Part shown: piece by piece, positions 24,596 through 35,719 of the stretch
How the letters are laid out: every line of letters starts with the position of its first letter
How positions within the stretch are numbered: position 1 is the first letter of the stretch
Source of the DNA: Galerina marginata
Lineage: Eukaryota; Basidiomycota; Agaricomycetes; Agaricales; Galerinaceae
Assembly: GCA_023014335.1 (NCBI GenBank)
Contig: JAECYW010000018.1
Span: 930,001 to 994,000 of the forward strand
Reading direction: 5' to 3'
Length of the DNA stretch: 64,000 nucleotides
The notes under the pieces: generated by a model
Database searches by the model: none
What the model saw: only the letters and a program-made list of their open reading frames with translations
Told to the model about the DNA's origin: nothing
Translations under genes and position numbers: made by a program

Positions 24596-25518
24596 ATGGG
24601 CCGTTCATCCATCCTTGTCGTCCAGCTCCTACTTTGTTCCCTCTTTTTCGGGTTTGCCAGAGGCTACATCAACCAAACATCGTGCCTCTTCGGCAACTGC
24701 GTCCAGCAAGACTCGAAAGGTAGATGGTGCTACGCCCCCGACCCACACGCCTCTCAAGCTCTCAACTGCAGCGGGGGATACGCCCGAGACACCGCCATGA
24801 CGGCAGTCATGAATGTCCACCTTAAGCAAGGCCTGTCGATCGCGTATTACTCCGGGGTGGATAATGTCCGTTTGGGCGGCGTTGACTTCCCCTTTCCAAG
24901 CAGTGGCGGCATTGTACATCTCTGCTTGTCAGGAAAAGGAGGCGATGGAAGTTTCCAGTCGCTTTGCGAGCCCATTCATAAGGATAATGATATCTATGGA
25001 TTGACAGGGGACCCATACTGCGTCCTTGCAGTCAGCCAGGATTTCGTCTCGGACGGTTGTTATGTGCCTGCGTCAGGAGTGGTGTTGGCAGATGATCCAT
25101 CAACTTCCACTCTGACCTCCCGTATACAATCGACGAGCAGTGCCGGTTCTTCGTCGTCGCACACGGTGACTACAACACTTGTGACGTTGGTCAGCGCCTC
25201 AATCACCACCATCGTTACCAATGGGGCCACCCAGACCGTTGTTGTCGCTCCTCAGGTCAGCGCAAACTCGGATGATTTCCATTACTCAGAGGATGTTGTT
25301 CTTCCTATCATCCTCAGCCTCTTTGGTGTGATTCTTGTCGGTCTGGGTGTTTTCGTTTGGTGGTATAAGAAGAGAGCCAGAGAGCGCAAATCCAGGCCAG
25401 TATATCCTCCTGAGTACGAGGGCCCTATGGTAAGTCATTACTTGGCTTTCTGTCGTACCTGCCCATTCTGACTCAAACATTGGAATAGGGAGGGGAACAA
25501 AAGCAGGATGGAAGGTGA
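24596..25518 (+). CDS. Cys-rich type I membrane protein, tandem paralogue 1
   Basis: Unknown family. The predicted order is: signal peptide (MGRSSILVVQLLLCSLFFGF ending ARG), a compact ectodomain with eight cysteines (SCLFGNC, GRWCYAPD, NCSGGYA, VHLCLSGKGGDG, LCEPI, YCVLAV, DGCYVP), a Ser/Thr-rich stalk (STLTSRIQSTSSAGSSSSHT) plus a TTTLVT/TTIVTNGATQTVVV region likely to be O-glycosylated, one membrane span (VVLPIILSLFGVILVGLGVF) and a basic stop-transfer (WWYKKRARERK). Exon 1 is 24596-25429. A consensus donor GTAAGT after YEGPM and acceptor ATAG add a nine-residue tail ending at 25518. Without splicing the frame would close at 25471. The topology suggests a cell-surface sensor or adhesion protein. 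It shares its ectodomain with the next gene. Confidence 0.85.
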
Positions 25519-26588
25519 AGAATCCGTCTTTAGAACATCAGATTTCCAGTACATCGTGTAACTATCGTCTGGAACACAAATTTCAGTCTTCTACTTCTAA
25601 CCATGTTTGTGATCAAAGAATTAGGATACCTCTCGCTCTCGCTGGTGACCCAAGGCCTGTCGCCCATGAATAACGTCGCATATTTGGAACTTAGAATCCT
25701 CATGGTGGTTATTTCCTGTATAGTCAAACCACTCAGGAACGCCGACATTATCCACTGACATGGATTTCAACTATTCAATTGCTCCTGAAGACTATCTATG
25801 GTCCACGAGTGAAATTGCAACTGGATTATCTGCGGTAGACGGTCCTTGGAATTGAAGTCAATATGCTCCTGTTCTGCGCAACGCTCGGCTTTCAACTTGC
25901 GGTCTTGAACCTCAATGTCCGTATTCTCAGTCAAGAGTAATCTACCTGCCATTCGTGCGTCAGCTTGCATTTTGCCTATTATTCATTTTATTTACTTCAT
26001 TTTTCCAGCCAGCAGTCAGATCCAAATGTATCACTACTCTTTCCTCCGTACTCTATCGCGCATCCTTGCTTTTTGATTTGGCCGCACCTTAGCGTGGCTC
26101 GAGAGCGCCGTCTTGGACCTCTCGAGCAGTAAGCTCTGAATTCTCAGTTATCGCAACTGACAAGAATTATCATTACAGAGGGAAGCTTTGGATAGCGCAT
26201 CTTATGGCCAGGCTAAACAGTTCGAAAACTTGCCAAGTTACCTTCCAAGGAAGACAGCTCGATTATATCCACGAGTCGGGCGCAAAGGTTGTGCACTGTC
26301 GTCTCATTGGCAGGTGACAATACTACACTGTTCACACGTCTTAAGGACGTATGTGGTGGAGAGCGGTTCCTGCCAAGGAATGCAGGCGCCTAGCAGGTAA
26401 TTCATATTTAAGGGATGGTGTTCGTTCTGGTTGTTCCCGACAACTCAGCTCCCCAGCTCCCCATTTCCCCCCTTCCCAGGTTTGATTCGTGGGTTAAAAA
26501 TCGTTGTGCGTTGAAATTTCTCTTATTACAAAACTTTTACAAACTCAAGTTGCGAGGAATTTTTGGTCCCGACAGGATAAAATCCGTT
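25519..26588. other. spacer between the two paralogues
   Basis: No plus-strand gene recognised. Two minus-strand frames (25767-25970 and 25530-25748) have protein-like composition, but they have no recognisable motif and no clean splice between them. The end of the interval, with ATTTAAGG at 26405-26412, is a likely promoter for the gene starting at 26589. Confidence 0.4.
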
Positions 26589-27556
26589 ATGCCCCATCGA
26601 TTCATGTTCCGTATTATGACCCTTTTCCTCTTCCCTTTTTCATTCCTTAGATTTGCCAGTGGTCGATTTACCGCAGCTTCGTGCTTTTATGGCAGTTGCG
26701 TGAATCAAGATTCGAAAGGGAGATGGTGCTACGTCCCAGACCCGTTTTGGTCCGGGACAGCCATCAACTGCACCGGAGGGTACTTGAAGGACCCAATTTT
26801 GAACGCCGTGATGGAAGTTCATCTCAAGCAAGGCCTATCTATCGCATTTTACAATACCGTCGACAGCGGCCGATTGGGCGGCGCTGACTTCCCTTTCCCG
26901 GGAAATACGGCGTACCTCCACTTGTGCCTATCGGGCAAGGCAGGTGATGGGACTTTTCATACAGAGTGCGTGAATATACACCAAAACAATGACATTTTCC
27001 CGGTCAGCGGGGAAGCGGCGTGTATCATCGGGGTCGGTCAAGACTTCGTGTCTGATGGGTGCTACGTCCCAAAGTCGGGAGTCGTTTTAACGGATGATCC
27101 GTCAACTTCAACTTTAGCGCCTACATCGATGAGTACAGGGGCAGTATCAACAAGAAAGCAATCATCGCTTGCGGCGTCCTTTACGACGCTGTTGGGTGCT
27201 ACCGTTACGACTATAATCGCCAACGGGGCTACCGAGACAGTGGTTATCGCAAATGTGCCAACAAACAACGCAAACTCGAATGGCTCGAACTATACCCGTA
27301 ATGTTGTCCTGCCTGTCATCGTCTCGCTTCTCGGAGTCGTAATCATAATTCTTGCTCTCTTCGTTTGGCGGAAAAAGGGCGGAGCAAGGATGGAGAGCGC
27401 CTCCCTTCCAACACGACAAACCTCCAGTGAGTTTTTACTTCGCCACCAGGTCGGAAATTGATGCTCAAATTCCGTTAAATAATAGCACACGTGGTGCCTG
27501 CCAGTCGAAGGCTTGGATACTGGAATTCAAATACGGATGGACGAAATGATGATTGA
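26589..27556 (+). CDS. Cys-rich type I membrane protein, tandem paralogue 2
   Basis: Paralogue of the preceding gene, same strand, about 1.1 kb downstream. Start ATG at 26589 gives MPHRFMFRIMTLFLFPFSFL, a good signal peptide; the frame is open upstream to 26415 but that extension is not signal-like. Ectodomain identities include NQDSKGRWCY/QQDSKGRWCY, VHLKQGLSIA, RLGG.DFPFP, HLCLSGK.GDG, QDFVSDGCYVP and DDPSTSTL, and all eight cysteines align. The stalk (TTLLGATVTTIIANGATETV) and membrane span (VVLPVIVSLLGVVIIILALF) follow, then WRKKGGARM. A donor GTGAGT after TRQTSS with acceptor TGCCAG at about 27507 would give a tail ending at 27556; unspliced, the frame ends at 27461. The function is unknown. 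Confidence 0.83.
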
Positions 27557-28026
27557 GGAACGAGAAGAGAGACCTACAAGCGACGTATTTAGAGAAGACA
27601 ACAAATACATACTCAAACAAACCAGCTGTAGAGCACTTCACTATAGCTTTTCATATATATATTCTCTAAGAGCTCACGAAATTTCTTGGAAATTTCACAT
27701 TGCAATTGTAGGACTATTGCAAGTTTACTCAAAGTTTACGGTTTCAATTGACTCGACTAAATTTAGATCCCTACTCAGAGCATTGCGTCATCAATCTGGC
27801 AAGATCTAATCTTATCTGGTTGCTTTGTTCCTCGTGACGTAATGTTCATCTCTCCACAAAACAAGCGTCTAATTGGGCTGGAACGAGACCGCCATCATCG
27901 GCTCCTGATATCAAACTCTACTTAAGCGCACTCACTGCGTATGGCTTGTATCATCGGTGTCTACATCTTAACGTTTAAGCCTGAAGCCTCGGTGTACTCC
28001 TTCACTTGGAATACCTCGAAACCACG
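27557..28026. other. intergenic, no gene recognised
   Basis: AT-rich spacer between the Cys-rich paralogue and the potassium channel gene. It should carry the channel promoter. Confidence 0.45.
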
Positions 28027-30619
28027 ATGAATGACCCTGGCCACGAAGACGTTATCCAGGATGCGGAAAACGAGATCAAGGACAGAGCTCACCGGAAACC
28101 ATTGGGGAAGAATGAATGTATCTGCAAGGACGACAGTCCCTCTAGGTCTGTCACCGAGAACAGCAGAGAGCAATTGGCTCACTCTGGACGTCGTAAGAGT
28201 CCAAAGCATGAACGGAAATCATGGAAGCAACAGAGGGCACATGGAGGGCCCCACCACAGTTACAATAACGAAGACGAAGAGGAAACAAGCATTTACCAGC
28301 CAACGTATGTTATTTCTATCCTTCAATATGTTTGGACTTAATCTAACAGTCTGGCAGGTTGTGGTGGTTCACAGGGACCGCTTTCCCCCTCTTCGCAGGG
28401 ACCTTTGGACCTATTGCCAACCTATTTTCTGTTTGCGCTCTCGGACAGACCTGGCAAGTGTCACTAGGTGATGGGAGTAGAATCCGTGATCCACCGTGGT
28501 GAGCTGACGGTTTCTTCGCCGGCCAATTGAAAAGTTCTTTGACATGATAGTTTCGACTCTCCTGATCAGGCTCCTCATTCTCAACGCCATCTCACTATTC
28601 TTCGCTCTCATTGCAAACATCACTCTTTTGTTCAACTTTGCTCGGCGCATTCCATATTCGGTGGCCCAACCGATAACTATATCTTTCTGGTAGGAACTCA
28701 CGATCGTTCTTTTCATATATTTCTAATTTCATTCTTTGCCAGGTATCTTGCATGTATATTGCTCGTGATCCCCATAGGCCTAACGCACCGCTCCAATTTC
28801 AATCCGATAAAAGCAACTTATGCTCAATCTTACTATTACGCTCTGATATCTTGCGTCCTGTATTTCACAGTTTCCACTCTGTTGCTCATCTCAACTCTTG
28901 GAAGTGTATTATTTCACGCCTATCCACCATCCTTCTCGACTCTAACTGGCCCACAACGCACGCTGATGCTCCAGACTATTTCTTTCACTCTCTATCTGTC
29001 CCTTGGCGCTGGGGTTTTCTCCCGTATTGAAGGTTGGGGATTCGCCGACGGCGTTTATTGGGCCGACTATACTCTTCTCACTATTGGGTTGGGAACTGAT
29101 TTTCCGCTCACGACGACACTCGGACGAATGCTGCTCATTCCTTACGCTGCCATTGGGATCACACTAATTGGTCTGGTAGTGAGCAGCGTTCGTGGTCTAC
29201 TCTTGGAACGCGCGAAAGCAAAGGTCGTTCGACGCCACCTAGGGAAAGAGCGAGAAAAGTGGAAAGAGAATATTCAAGAGCGACGACGTATCGAAGCCTT
29301 AAACGAAATGGAGTCATCGACCAATGGCTCAGAAACGCCTTTAACACCTTCTCAGAGGTGGATTAGACACAGAAAAGAAAAGGACCTTATGCGACTTCCG
29401 CGCCAGTTTGCGAAACAAGTTGACGCGCCATTCAAGAAAGAGGAGCACATGGGGCCATGGCACCGAGCAGAATTCGAGCTCATGCGATATATCGAGGAGA
29501 GAACCGACAGTGTCGAGCGATATACCGCATTAGGCGTATCCTTCCTTTTAGTGATACTCCTTTGGGTTGTAGGGTCATTGATTTTTTGGTCTTGCGAACA
29601 CGTACGACCTTCTTCCAGCTTGTCTCTCGTACAATAAGCTGATCTTCTTTCAGAAATCTCAAGGATGGACGTACCCCGAATCGTTCTATTTCAGCTATAC
29701 AACCCTTCTCACAATCGGATATGGGGACTTCTATCCCAACTCTCCGGCTGGGAAACCTTTCTTCGTCGTATGGAGTTTGATCGCTGTCCCGGCCATGACA
29801 GTCTTCATTTCAAACATAGGCGATACGGTCGTCAAATGGGTTCAGAACTTCACCCTATGGGCCAGCAGATGGACAATTCTACCAGAGCGACGGCCAGAAA
29901 GCGACCAGACAACGAAGAAAAAGCATAAGAAGCATTCGAGGAAAAAGTTAATAGGGGAGAAGCAGAAGCCACCAGAACTTCAACTCTCGCATACGTCGTC
30001 TAAAACCCCGCAAGGAGTAACTCGTAACAAATCAGGTCTACATCAAAGGTCAGATCGCGACTCGGATGCTCCAGAAAGGAAAAAAAGCGACGGTAGCAGC
30101 GTTATCGAACACGACGTTGAGAGGCTTGGTGATGCAGTGGAGCATTTCGAAGAGGAAGAGGGTCGAAGTGGGAGTCTAGCCTCTCGGCTGGCGAAAGAAG
30201 TTTCGAAGCTCGCGAAAGATATGAGCGTTAAACCGCCAAAGAAATACACATGGCACGAATGGGCGGTATGGCTCGATTTGCTTGGAGAAAGAGAACATGA
30301 AAACAAACGGAAGGGCCCGTCTGGATCAAAGGACGAGGGAGCTCCTTCTCATGCGCCAATCCTGACCGACCCGTCGGCTGAGGGCTGCTTAGAGCTCGAA
30401 GTCGCTTCGCACAGCGAGACTGGTCACGATCTGGGCGAGTCAGAGACTAAAACTCCTCACACAGAAGATTGGAACTGGACATGGCTCGGAGACCATGGGC
30501 CTTTGTTCAGCAAGCTTACGGAGACGGAGTGGATTATTGAGAAACTATGTTTTCGGCTCGAGGAGGTGCTTGAAGATGAGATACGGGAGGCGCGTGCGAG
30601 TGCGTCAAAATCGCAATGA
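28027..30619 (+). CDS. TOK-type outward-rectifying potassium channel, two pore domains
   Basis: Plasma-membrane or vacuolar K+ channel. Start ATG at 28027 (MNDPGHEDVIQDAENE) opens a long charged N-terminal tail. After an intron (28304-28357) the first span reads WWFTGTAFPLFAGTFGPIAN, followed by LNAISLFFALIANITLLFNF and further helices in the exon from about 28742. Pore 1 has the selectivity motif LLTIGLGTDFP; a cytosolic linker rich in charged residues follows; the next span is YTALGVSFLLVILLWVVGSL; and pore 2 has TLLTIGYGDFYP after an intron with donor CAC|GTACGA. The last helix (VWSLIAVPAMTVFISNIGD) leads into a C-terminal tail of about 250 residues ending ARASASKSQ. Two non-identical P-loops (GLG and GYG) and eight-helix topology are characteristic of fungal TOK1 relatives. 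Tail regulation by phosphorylation is an inference. Confidence 0.92.
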
Positions 30620-32717
30620 TATAGTTTATGACTTCTCGGACGTTATCGCCATAATTTTTTTACTCTACAATACCGATGGCACGCTTGAAATTATCTTATT
30701 TTTGACCACCGTTGATGGTCCAGGGGTAAACAAGAAGGCTACTGTTGACAGTAATATACAGAAGAAAATATCTAAGTCGTATTCCCTTCTCTGAAGAAAA
30801 TTGTCGTAATACTGTCGTGAATGCGGTTATAAAGGAGAGACTGATGGAATAGGAATCCATGATGAATGTGCTAAAAATGTCAAATAAAAATAAATGCCGT
30901 GGATGGAAGGTTAGAAAGGGCGCCTGTCCAATGCTCAACCCTAATCTCCCAAAGTGGAGCTGTCCGACTCTCAACCTGCGAAAATAATTGGGCGCATGGC
31001 GCCAAAATGATGGGTATGCTGTATCTTGAGGGTATAAGTAGAGCGAATGTATGGTAAACTTCGTGCGGTTGCTGGAATCTTAGAGTTGTTCAGTTTAACG
31101 TTAGTCGTGAAATGTGCTGGATTGAATACTTACAGTATGACAGTATAATTTAGGCCTATTGGACGCGATGTGCAATGTAGGTGCTCGAGTCCAAGCGTGT
31201 TCATGCGATAACGCAATAAGCGTTTCCAGCGCAGCCGCCTCTCTCTTGATCGGAGGGAATGGACGCAGTCGGGATATCGTTCTCCTGAGCCTCAGCGGGG
31301 CAAGTCGTGAAGAGAGTGAAGATGCTGTTGAAAGAGTCCATTATCTTGCCGAGGAGAGAGACAGGAACTAGCAGGACAAAGGTTCCTGTGAGATTCGAAG
31401 GAAGAAAAAGGTGGAATGGAGTCCTTCAAAACCAAGCTCTCCTTTATATGCATTTACGAGACAATAAAGTTGTCCTATTTAGCGTGAGAGGTAGGTAATA
31501 TGCGTCGCGGTAGCGGGGAACGTGGTAATTAGCGGGTGCGGCCAGCATAGCGGAAGGGCGATACTACGGCATACCTTGGCTTTGACTCGAAGATTTTCTC
31601 ATATAAATTGACCTCAGGGCAAAATAGGCGTACGCGTTATTGTTTACTGTTTGCCGCCTTTTGCCATGACGCCTGCCGCACAATAGCTTGATTTAGTATG
31701 GATGTCAACAAGTCATCAACCCTATTGTGTGCCCAACCCCATATTCGTCCATAGGAAATGAAATGAGACTGATCTCATGAGTCAAGGGCAAAAGAGACGT
31801 CAATACTTACCATGGCAATCTTGTGATAATACATATGGTATTTCTACGGACAAACTGCCACTTATTCAACTTATTGTCTGTCGCACTGCCCATGGAGTCA
31901 CGGTGCTTATTGTATGCTGGCGGGCCGACGTCGCCGAGGCCAAATTCCCATCAATTTGGATCAAGCAAGGTTCAACGTTTGGTTCAAGTTTGCGTAGAAA
32001 CCTCGGATCGCATCCTAACTTGATTCAAGGTGCAAATCGTCCCGAAATTTTGCCATAAAATCAGTTTTGTACTTTGCCAGCCTACCCGTCTTGGCACCCA
32101 ACCTTCGACTCGGGGGAGCGTTGGTGGTCGAATTACATAAAGCCATTTAATCAATGATTCAGCAAAACACAATCAGAAGGTGTTCTACGCTTGAGCGAGA
32201 GATTTTTATGGATACGACAAGGCAGCTGGCCGATGACAGATAGGCGTGCTTCAGGTGGTGCACGCTGGGTCACATCATTATAATCCCTCCTGGGATTCAG
32301 CCGAAATAAACGCAACACCTTTCCTCCTAACCTATTCACGTCTCTTTTTATGCGAACGGATGTAGGTTGCACTTTGTTGTTGGAGTCGCGAGAAAGAGCA
32401 AGTGCGAGAAAAAATACGCGGACCGCTAAACGGCCAATTCGGAGTGGATTAAAAATAGCTCTTACTTGGGGTTCTTACAGTTCAAGTTATTATAAGACTG
32501 AGCTGAGAACGAGCCCCCATATCAAGTACGCTGGCAGTGACGGTCATTATCAATCATCTGACGCTTTGACTAGTAAACCGCGTGGGCGTGTTTATTTTCA
32601 AACATCTTCAACTCTTTCACGCATACGTTTGGTGCTTATCAAGAGTGGATATCAACGTGTTTAGTTCTTCTTGTTCAGTTGACCCTCCGTCCTCTGACGT
32701 TATCATTTCAGCACTAG
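30620..32717. other. gene-poor interval
   Basis: About 2.1 kb with no recognisable gene. Short frames on both strands lack motifs. TAATTAGC/TAGC-type words and several T runs occur. It holds the terminator of the channel gene. Confidence 0.45.
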
Positions 32718-32940
32718 CGCTATCGCTTGGTACCATACGGTAAACATTTCACGAAGGAAGTTACATATGGTGCAATTGGAGACCTTCTTGCTTCTCAATG
32801 TGCCTAATCGTTGTAAAATTATTTCAGGCTTCAGATTTTCTTTCCGGCATCAGTTTATGAGAGGAAAATAGTACCAACGACGCTGTAAACCACACGGCAA
32901 ATCGTTCACGAAGGAAGAAACATATGGCATGGTTGGAGTA
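32718..32940. repeat. imperfect direct repeat upstream of the eqolisin gene
   Basis: Two related blocks, about 32718-32785 and 32878-32940. The core TTCACGAAGGAAG followed by two bases and ACATATGG occurs at 32748 and 32905 (157 nt apart), preceded in both by CACACGG/CATACGG and AAAC and followed by TTGGAG. They lie 300-500 nt upstream of the protease gene and may be regulatory, or the remains of a small duplication. Confidence 0.6.
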
Positions 32941-33145
32941 TCGCTGATTTCAATGCACCTGTGGCCATTACAACAAAAAATCAACAATCCTAGTCTTCTT
33001 TCCGTCATCGTTACCGATATGTGCACGTCGGCATTTACAGCGCTCTGGTATGGAGAGAAGCAAGCAACGTATGGGACCCGCGAGCTCGCAGAACCATTGA
33101 TACCTGCCCGATATTCGAATAACACAGGCCGTAGCAGCTATAGGG

Positions 33146-33153
33146 TATAAAAG
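33146..33153 (+). promoter_or_regulatory. TATA box of eqolisin gene
   Basis: TATAAAAG lies 96 nt upstream of the start codon at 33242, a standard distance for strongly expressed fungal genes. The following leader is pyrimidine-rich up to the ATG (CACAATGG context). Confidence 0.6.
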
Positions 33154-33241
33154 AAGTCCATGTTCTTCGTTTCATTCTGCAGGTTCTCTTGGTACCTATA
33201 GTCTCTCTTGAGTCGAAGCTTACCTCCTTCCATAAATCACA

Positions 33242-34131
33242 ATGGTCTTCGCATTCGCACTCCTCAGCAACCTTCTTTTCGCTGCTGCTGCATTCGCGTC
33301 ACCCTCGAACAGGCTCGCAGACCGTATCGCGCGTCGTGCAGCTCGCCAATCTCTACCCAACAACCGTATCGGTTCCGGTGTCGAGGCTTTCACCAATACC
33401 TCCCATGTCGAGTTCAGCTCTAACTGGGCTGGCGCCGTGTGGGATTCAGAACCTGCGGTTTGTCGACATCACATGAAATAAATAAAGTTTTTACTTAAAT
33501 AGCGTTTCCAGGGCACCTTCAAGTCTGTGACCGGTACATTCACTGTCCCCACTCCCAAGGGCAGCAGCGGTGCTGCGTCTGCCTGGGTTGGCATCGACGG
33601 CGATACTTGTGGAACCGCGATCCTTCAGACCGGCATTGACTTCACCATCAGCAATGGCAAGGTTTCTTTTGATGGTGATTGTTATTTGTTCATCCAGTAT
33701 ATCGTAGAATTCTAACCTGCATCTTGATAGCCTGGTATGAGTGGTTCCCCGACTTCGCACATGACTTTACGGGCATCTCAATTTCTGCTGGGAACCAAAT
33801 CAAACTCACGGTTACCGCTTCGACCACCAAGTCTGGCACGGCAGTCATCCAGAACTTATCCACCGGCCAGACCGTCACCAAATCCCTAACGTCCACCTCA
33901 GCGCTTTGCGAGCAGAACGCTGAGTGGATCGTCGAGGACTTCGAGTCAGGCGGCAGCCTTGTACCGTTCGCGAATTTCGGCACCGTCACTTTCACCAACG
34001 CTGTAGCTACCACCTTTTCTGGCTCTACACTCACCCCATCTGGCTCCACCATCATCGACATCAAGCAGGGCAGCACTGTTTTGACTTCCGTCACGACAGG
34101 CTCGTCCACTGTCACGATCAGTCATACCTAA
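33242..34131 (+). CDS. secreted glutamic endopeptidase, peptidase family G1 (eqolisin)
   Basis: Acid protease with a Gln/Glu catalytic dyad. Exon 1 (33242-33457) encodes a signal peptide (MVFAFALLSNLLFAAAAFAS), a basic propeptide (RLADRIARRAARQS) and the start of the mature enzyme (HVEFSSNWAGAVW). Exon 2 (33512-33674) gives FKSVTGTFTVPTP, SAWVGIDGDTCGTAILQTGI (catalytic Gln in AILQTG) and SNGKVSFD. Exon 3 (33731-34131) gives AWYEWFPDFAHDF and the catalytic Glu in QNAEWIVEDFE. Both introns are 54-56 nt. The donor at 33675 is required for the conserved DAWYEW to read through, and a GT at 33662 would break the frame. Length is normal for the family. A likely substrate is extracellular protein during saprotrophic growth. 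Confidence 0.93.
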
Positions 34132-34943
34132 GTTAAAAGAGGGAGAAGGCAGTTTATACGCAGTTTATTTATGAATAGCACTCGGCAGTTTGGAGTTGTA
34201 TATTTTTGTAATTCGATAACGTTTTCTGCTGCAAGAGTATTGTTTAGTTCTCAAAACCACAGGTACTAGAGTTAAGATGAGGCGCACCACTCCCTCCTCC
34301 CTTTTTGTCTTCAAGTTAACGGTACTCAGTAATCTGGACGACACTGTATCCATCTGCTCGACGTGATGAGTACTGCCACACTGTTGCGGCTGGCACAAGG
34401 CTGGCAGGTTAAAATTAATGATCGAAAAGTCGGATTTGTTGTGAATGGAATTTTCTTGACTGTTGATAAGCATAAAACTGCATGACGATTGGGATTTTTA
34501 AGAAACGCGGGCTCCGGCTTTTAGTTGTTCAGGCGAGTCAGGTTGGAGTGTCAGGAGCAAGTTGAGAGCAAGTTGATGGCGGCTTGTGCAACGGAAGGAT
34601 GTTCCGTCACTCTCGTCACGTCACGCGCAAGCTACTTGGCCCGGGGTGGAATTTGGTTCGAGGTTATCACCAACACCTTCCTTATCTTGCGCCATGCTAC
34701 GATGCTGGACAATTCAAAGAACATCGTAAAAAATGGAGGATCGTTTACGAGCACTATATCCAGTGGGGTTAAAGGTATGAAAATGCAGGACCTATCATTA
34801 CGAGACCCAAAGGGTATCGTTCTTTTACCCCAGGATCCAGTTTCGTTCTCACGGTACCTGTAGTTTTGCCCCCGATTAGGAAGGAGGAATTGATCACATG
34901 TTTTCTGCGAAAATAATCATGTGATTGGCTGGTCGTACTGTGT

Positions 34944-34965
34944 GGCCCGTTTTTAAAAACGGGCC
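34944..34965. repeat. perfect 22-bp palindrome
   Basis: The arm GGCCCGTTTTT is followed directly by its exact reverse complement, with no loop base. It could form a cruciform or be a dimeric protein-binding site, or the remnant of an inverted-repeat junction. Confidence 0.85.
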
Positions 34966-35369
34966 TCGCTTGTCCAATGTAAATCTTGGTTTTTTAATGT
35001 ATGTAGAAACTTTATTAATTCAGGCTGCCTAGGCATGAATGTAGATACAAAATTAGATGGTCCTGGCTTAGGCTTTCAAATTGTGAAGCCCAATTGAAGT
35101 TGCAGACTTGTAGTTATCGTACCCTCAGCCTACATATAAATGTGATCTACGCCGACTCCACAGCCGTATTCGGCGATACGGCAATGGGCAGTTTAAGTAT
35201 GCCGCTTTTAGGCCGTACTGTCCCGTTGAGTTTTCATTGTGTGATAGAGTGCGGCAACGGTGCCGCCCATGAGTACCCATAAGATTGCGCCGTTTCGGCG
35301 CGCACTGCCCTAGGACCAGTAACTTACTCCGACTCAATTTCTGCTCACTCGATGACGTCTGACTTATTC

Positions 35370-35466
35370 TCTTTCAACGTGTGTGTCAGCAATAAACCTA
35401 AGAGCTATATTCGAGTAGTCGACAAAAAATTACATACGAGTCAATTTCTTTCAAAGTGTGTGTCAG
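35370..35466. repeat. pair of 20-bp direct repeats (19/20 identical)
   Basis: TCTTTCAA(C/A)GTGTGTGTCAG occurs at 35370-35389 and 35447-35466, 77 nt apart. The surrounding sequence is not clearly repeated apart from short matches upstream. Confidence 0.7.
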
Positions 35467-35636
35467 TGCCAGTCAAAAAAGCGCACGATAAATTTCTGCT
35501 GCTGGATCTACATACCACTTTTGACGCAGTTGTCGAGGTGGAGAAAGGCAGAGGTCACTGCAGCTTCCACGTCGAGTGCCAGATTGGAAGTAGGACCCGC
35601 ACTGATGGAAAACGATAGAGCGGGGTGAGGTAGAAG

Positions 35637-35719
35637 TGAGCGGCTAGGGAAATGCACGGGTTCGTCGTACCCGTACGGGTCACGGGTAGGGGTTACCGTG
35701 CATTTGCCTATGAGCGGCT
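35637..35719. repeat. hairpin flanked by 9-bp direct repeats
   Basis: The exact 9-mer TGAGCGGCT occurs at 35637-35645 and 35711-35719. Inside, AAATGCACGG (35650-35659) and its exact reverse complement (35696-35705) bracket a 36-nt loop that itself contains the 12-bp palindrome ACCCGTACGGGT (35669-35680). The arrangement resembles a tiny inverted-repeat element with a target-site duplication. Confidence 0.6.

Noticed and set aside
25530..25970. Minus-strand protein-like frames that might form a small gene
   Set aside because: No motif, and no GT-AG intron joins the two frames; composition alone is insufficient.
33690..34115. Long minus-strand frame opposite the eqolisin gene
   Set aside because: It is antisense to a well-supported exon and mirrors its codon bias.
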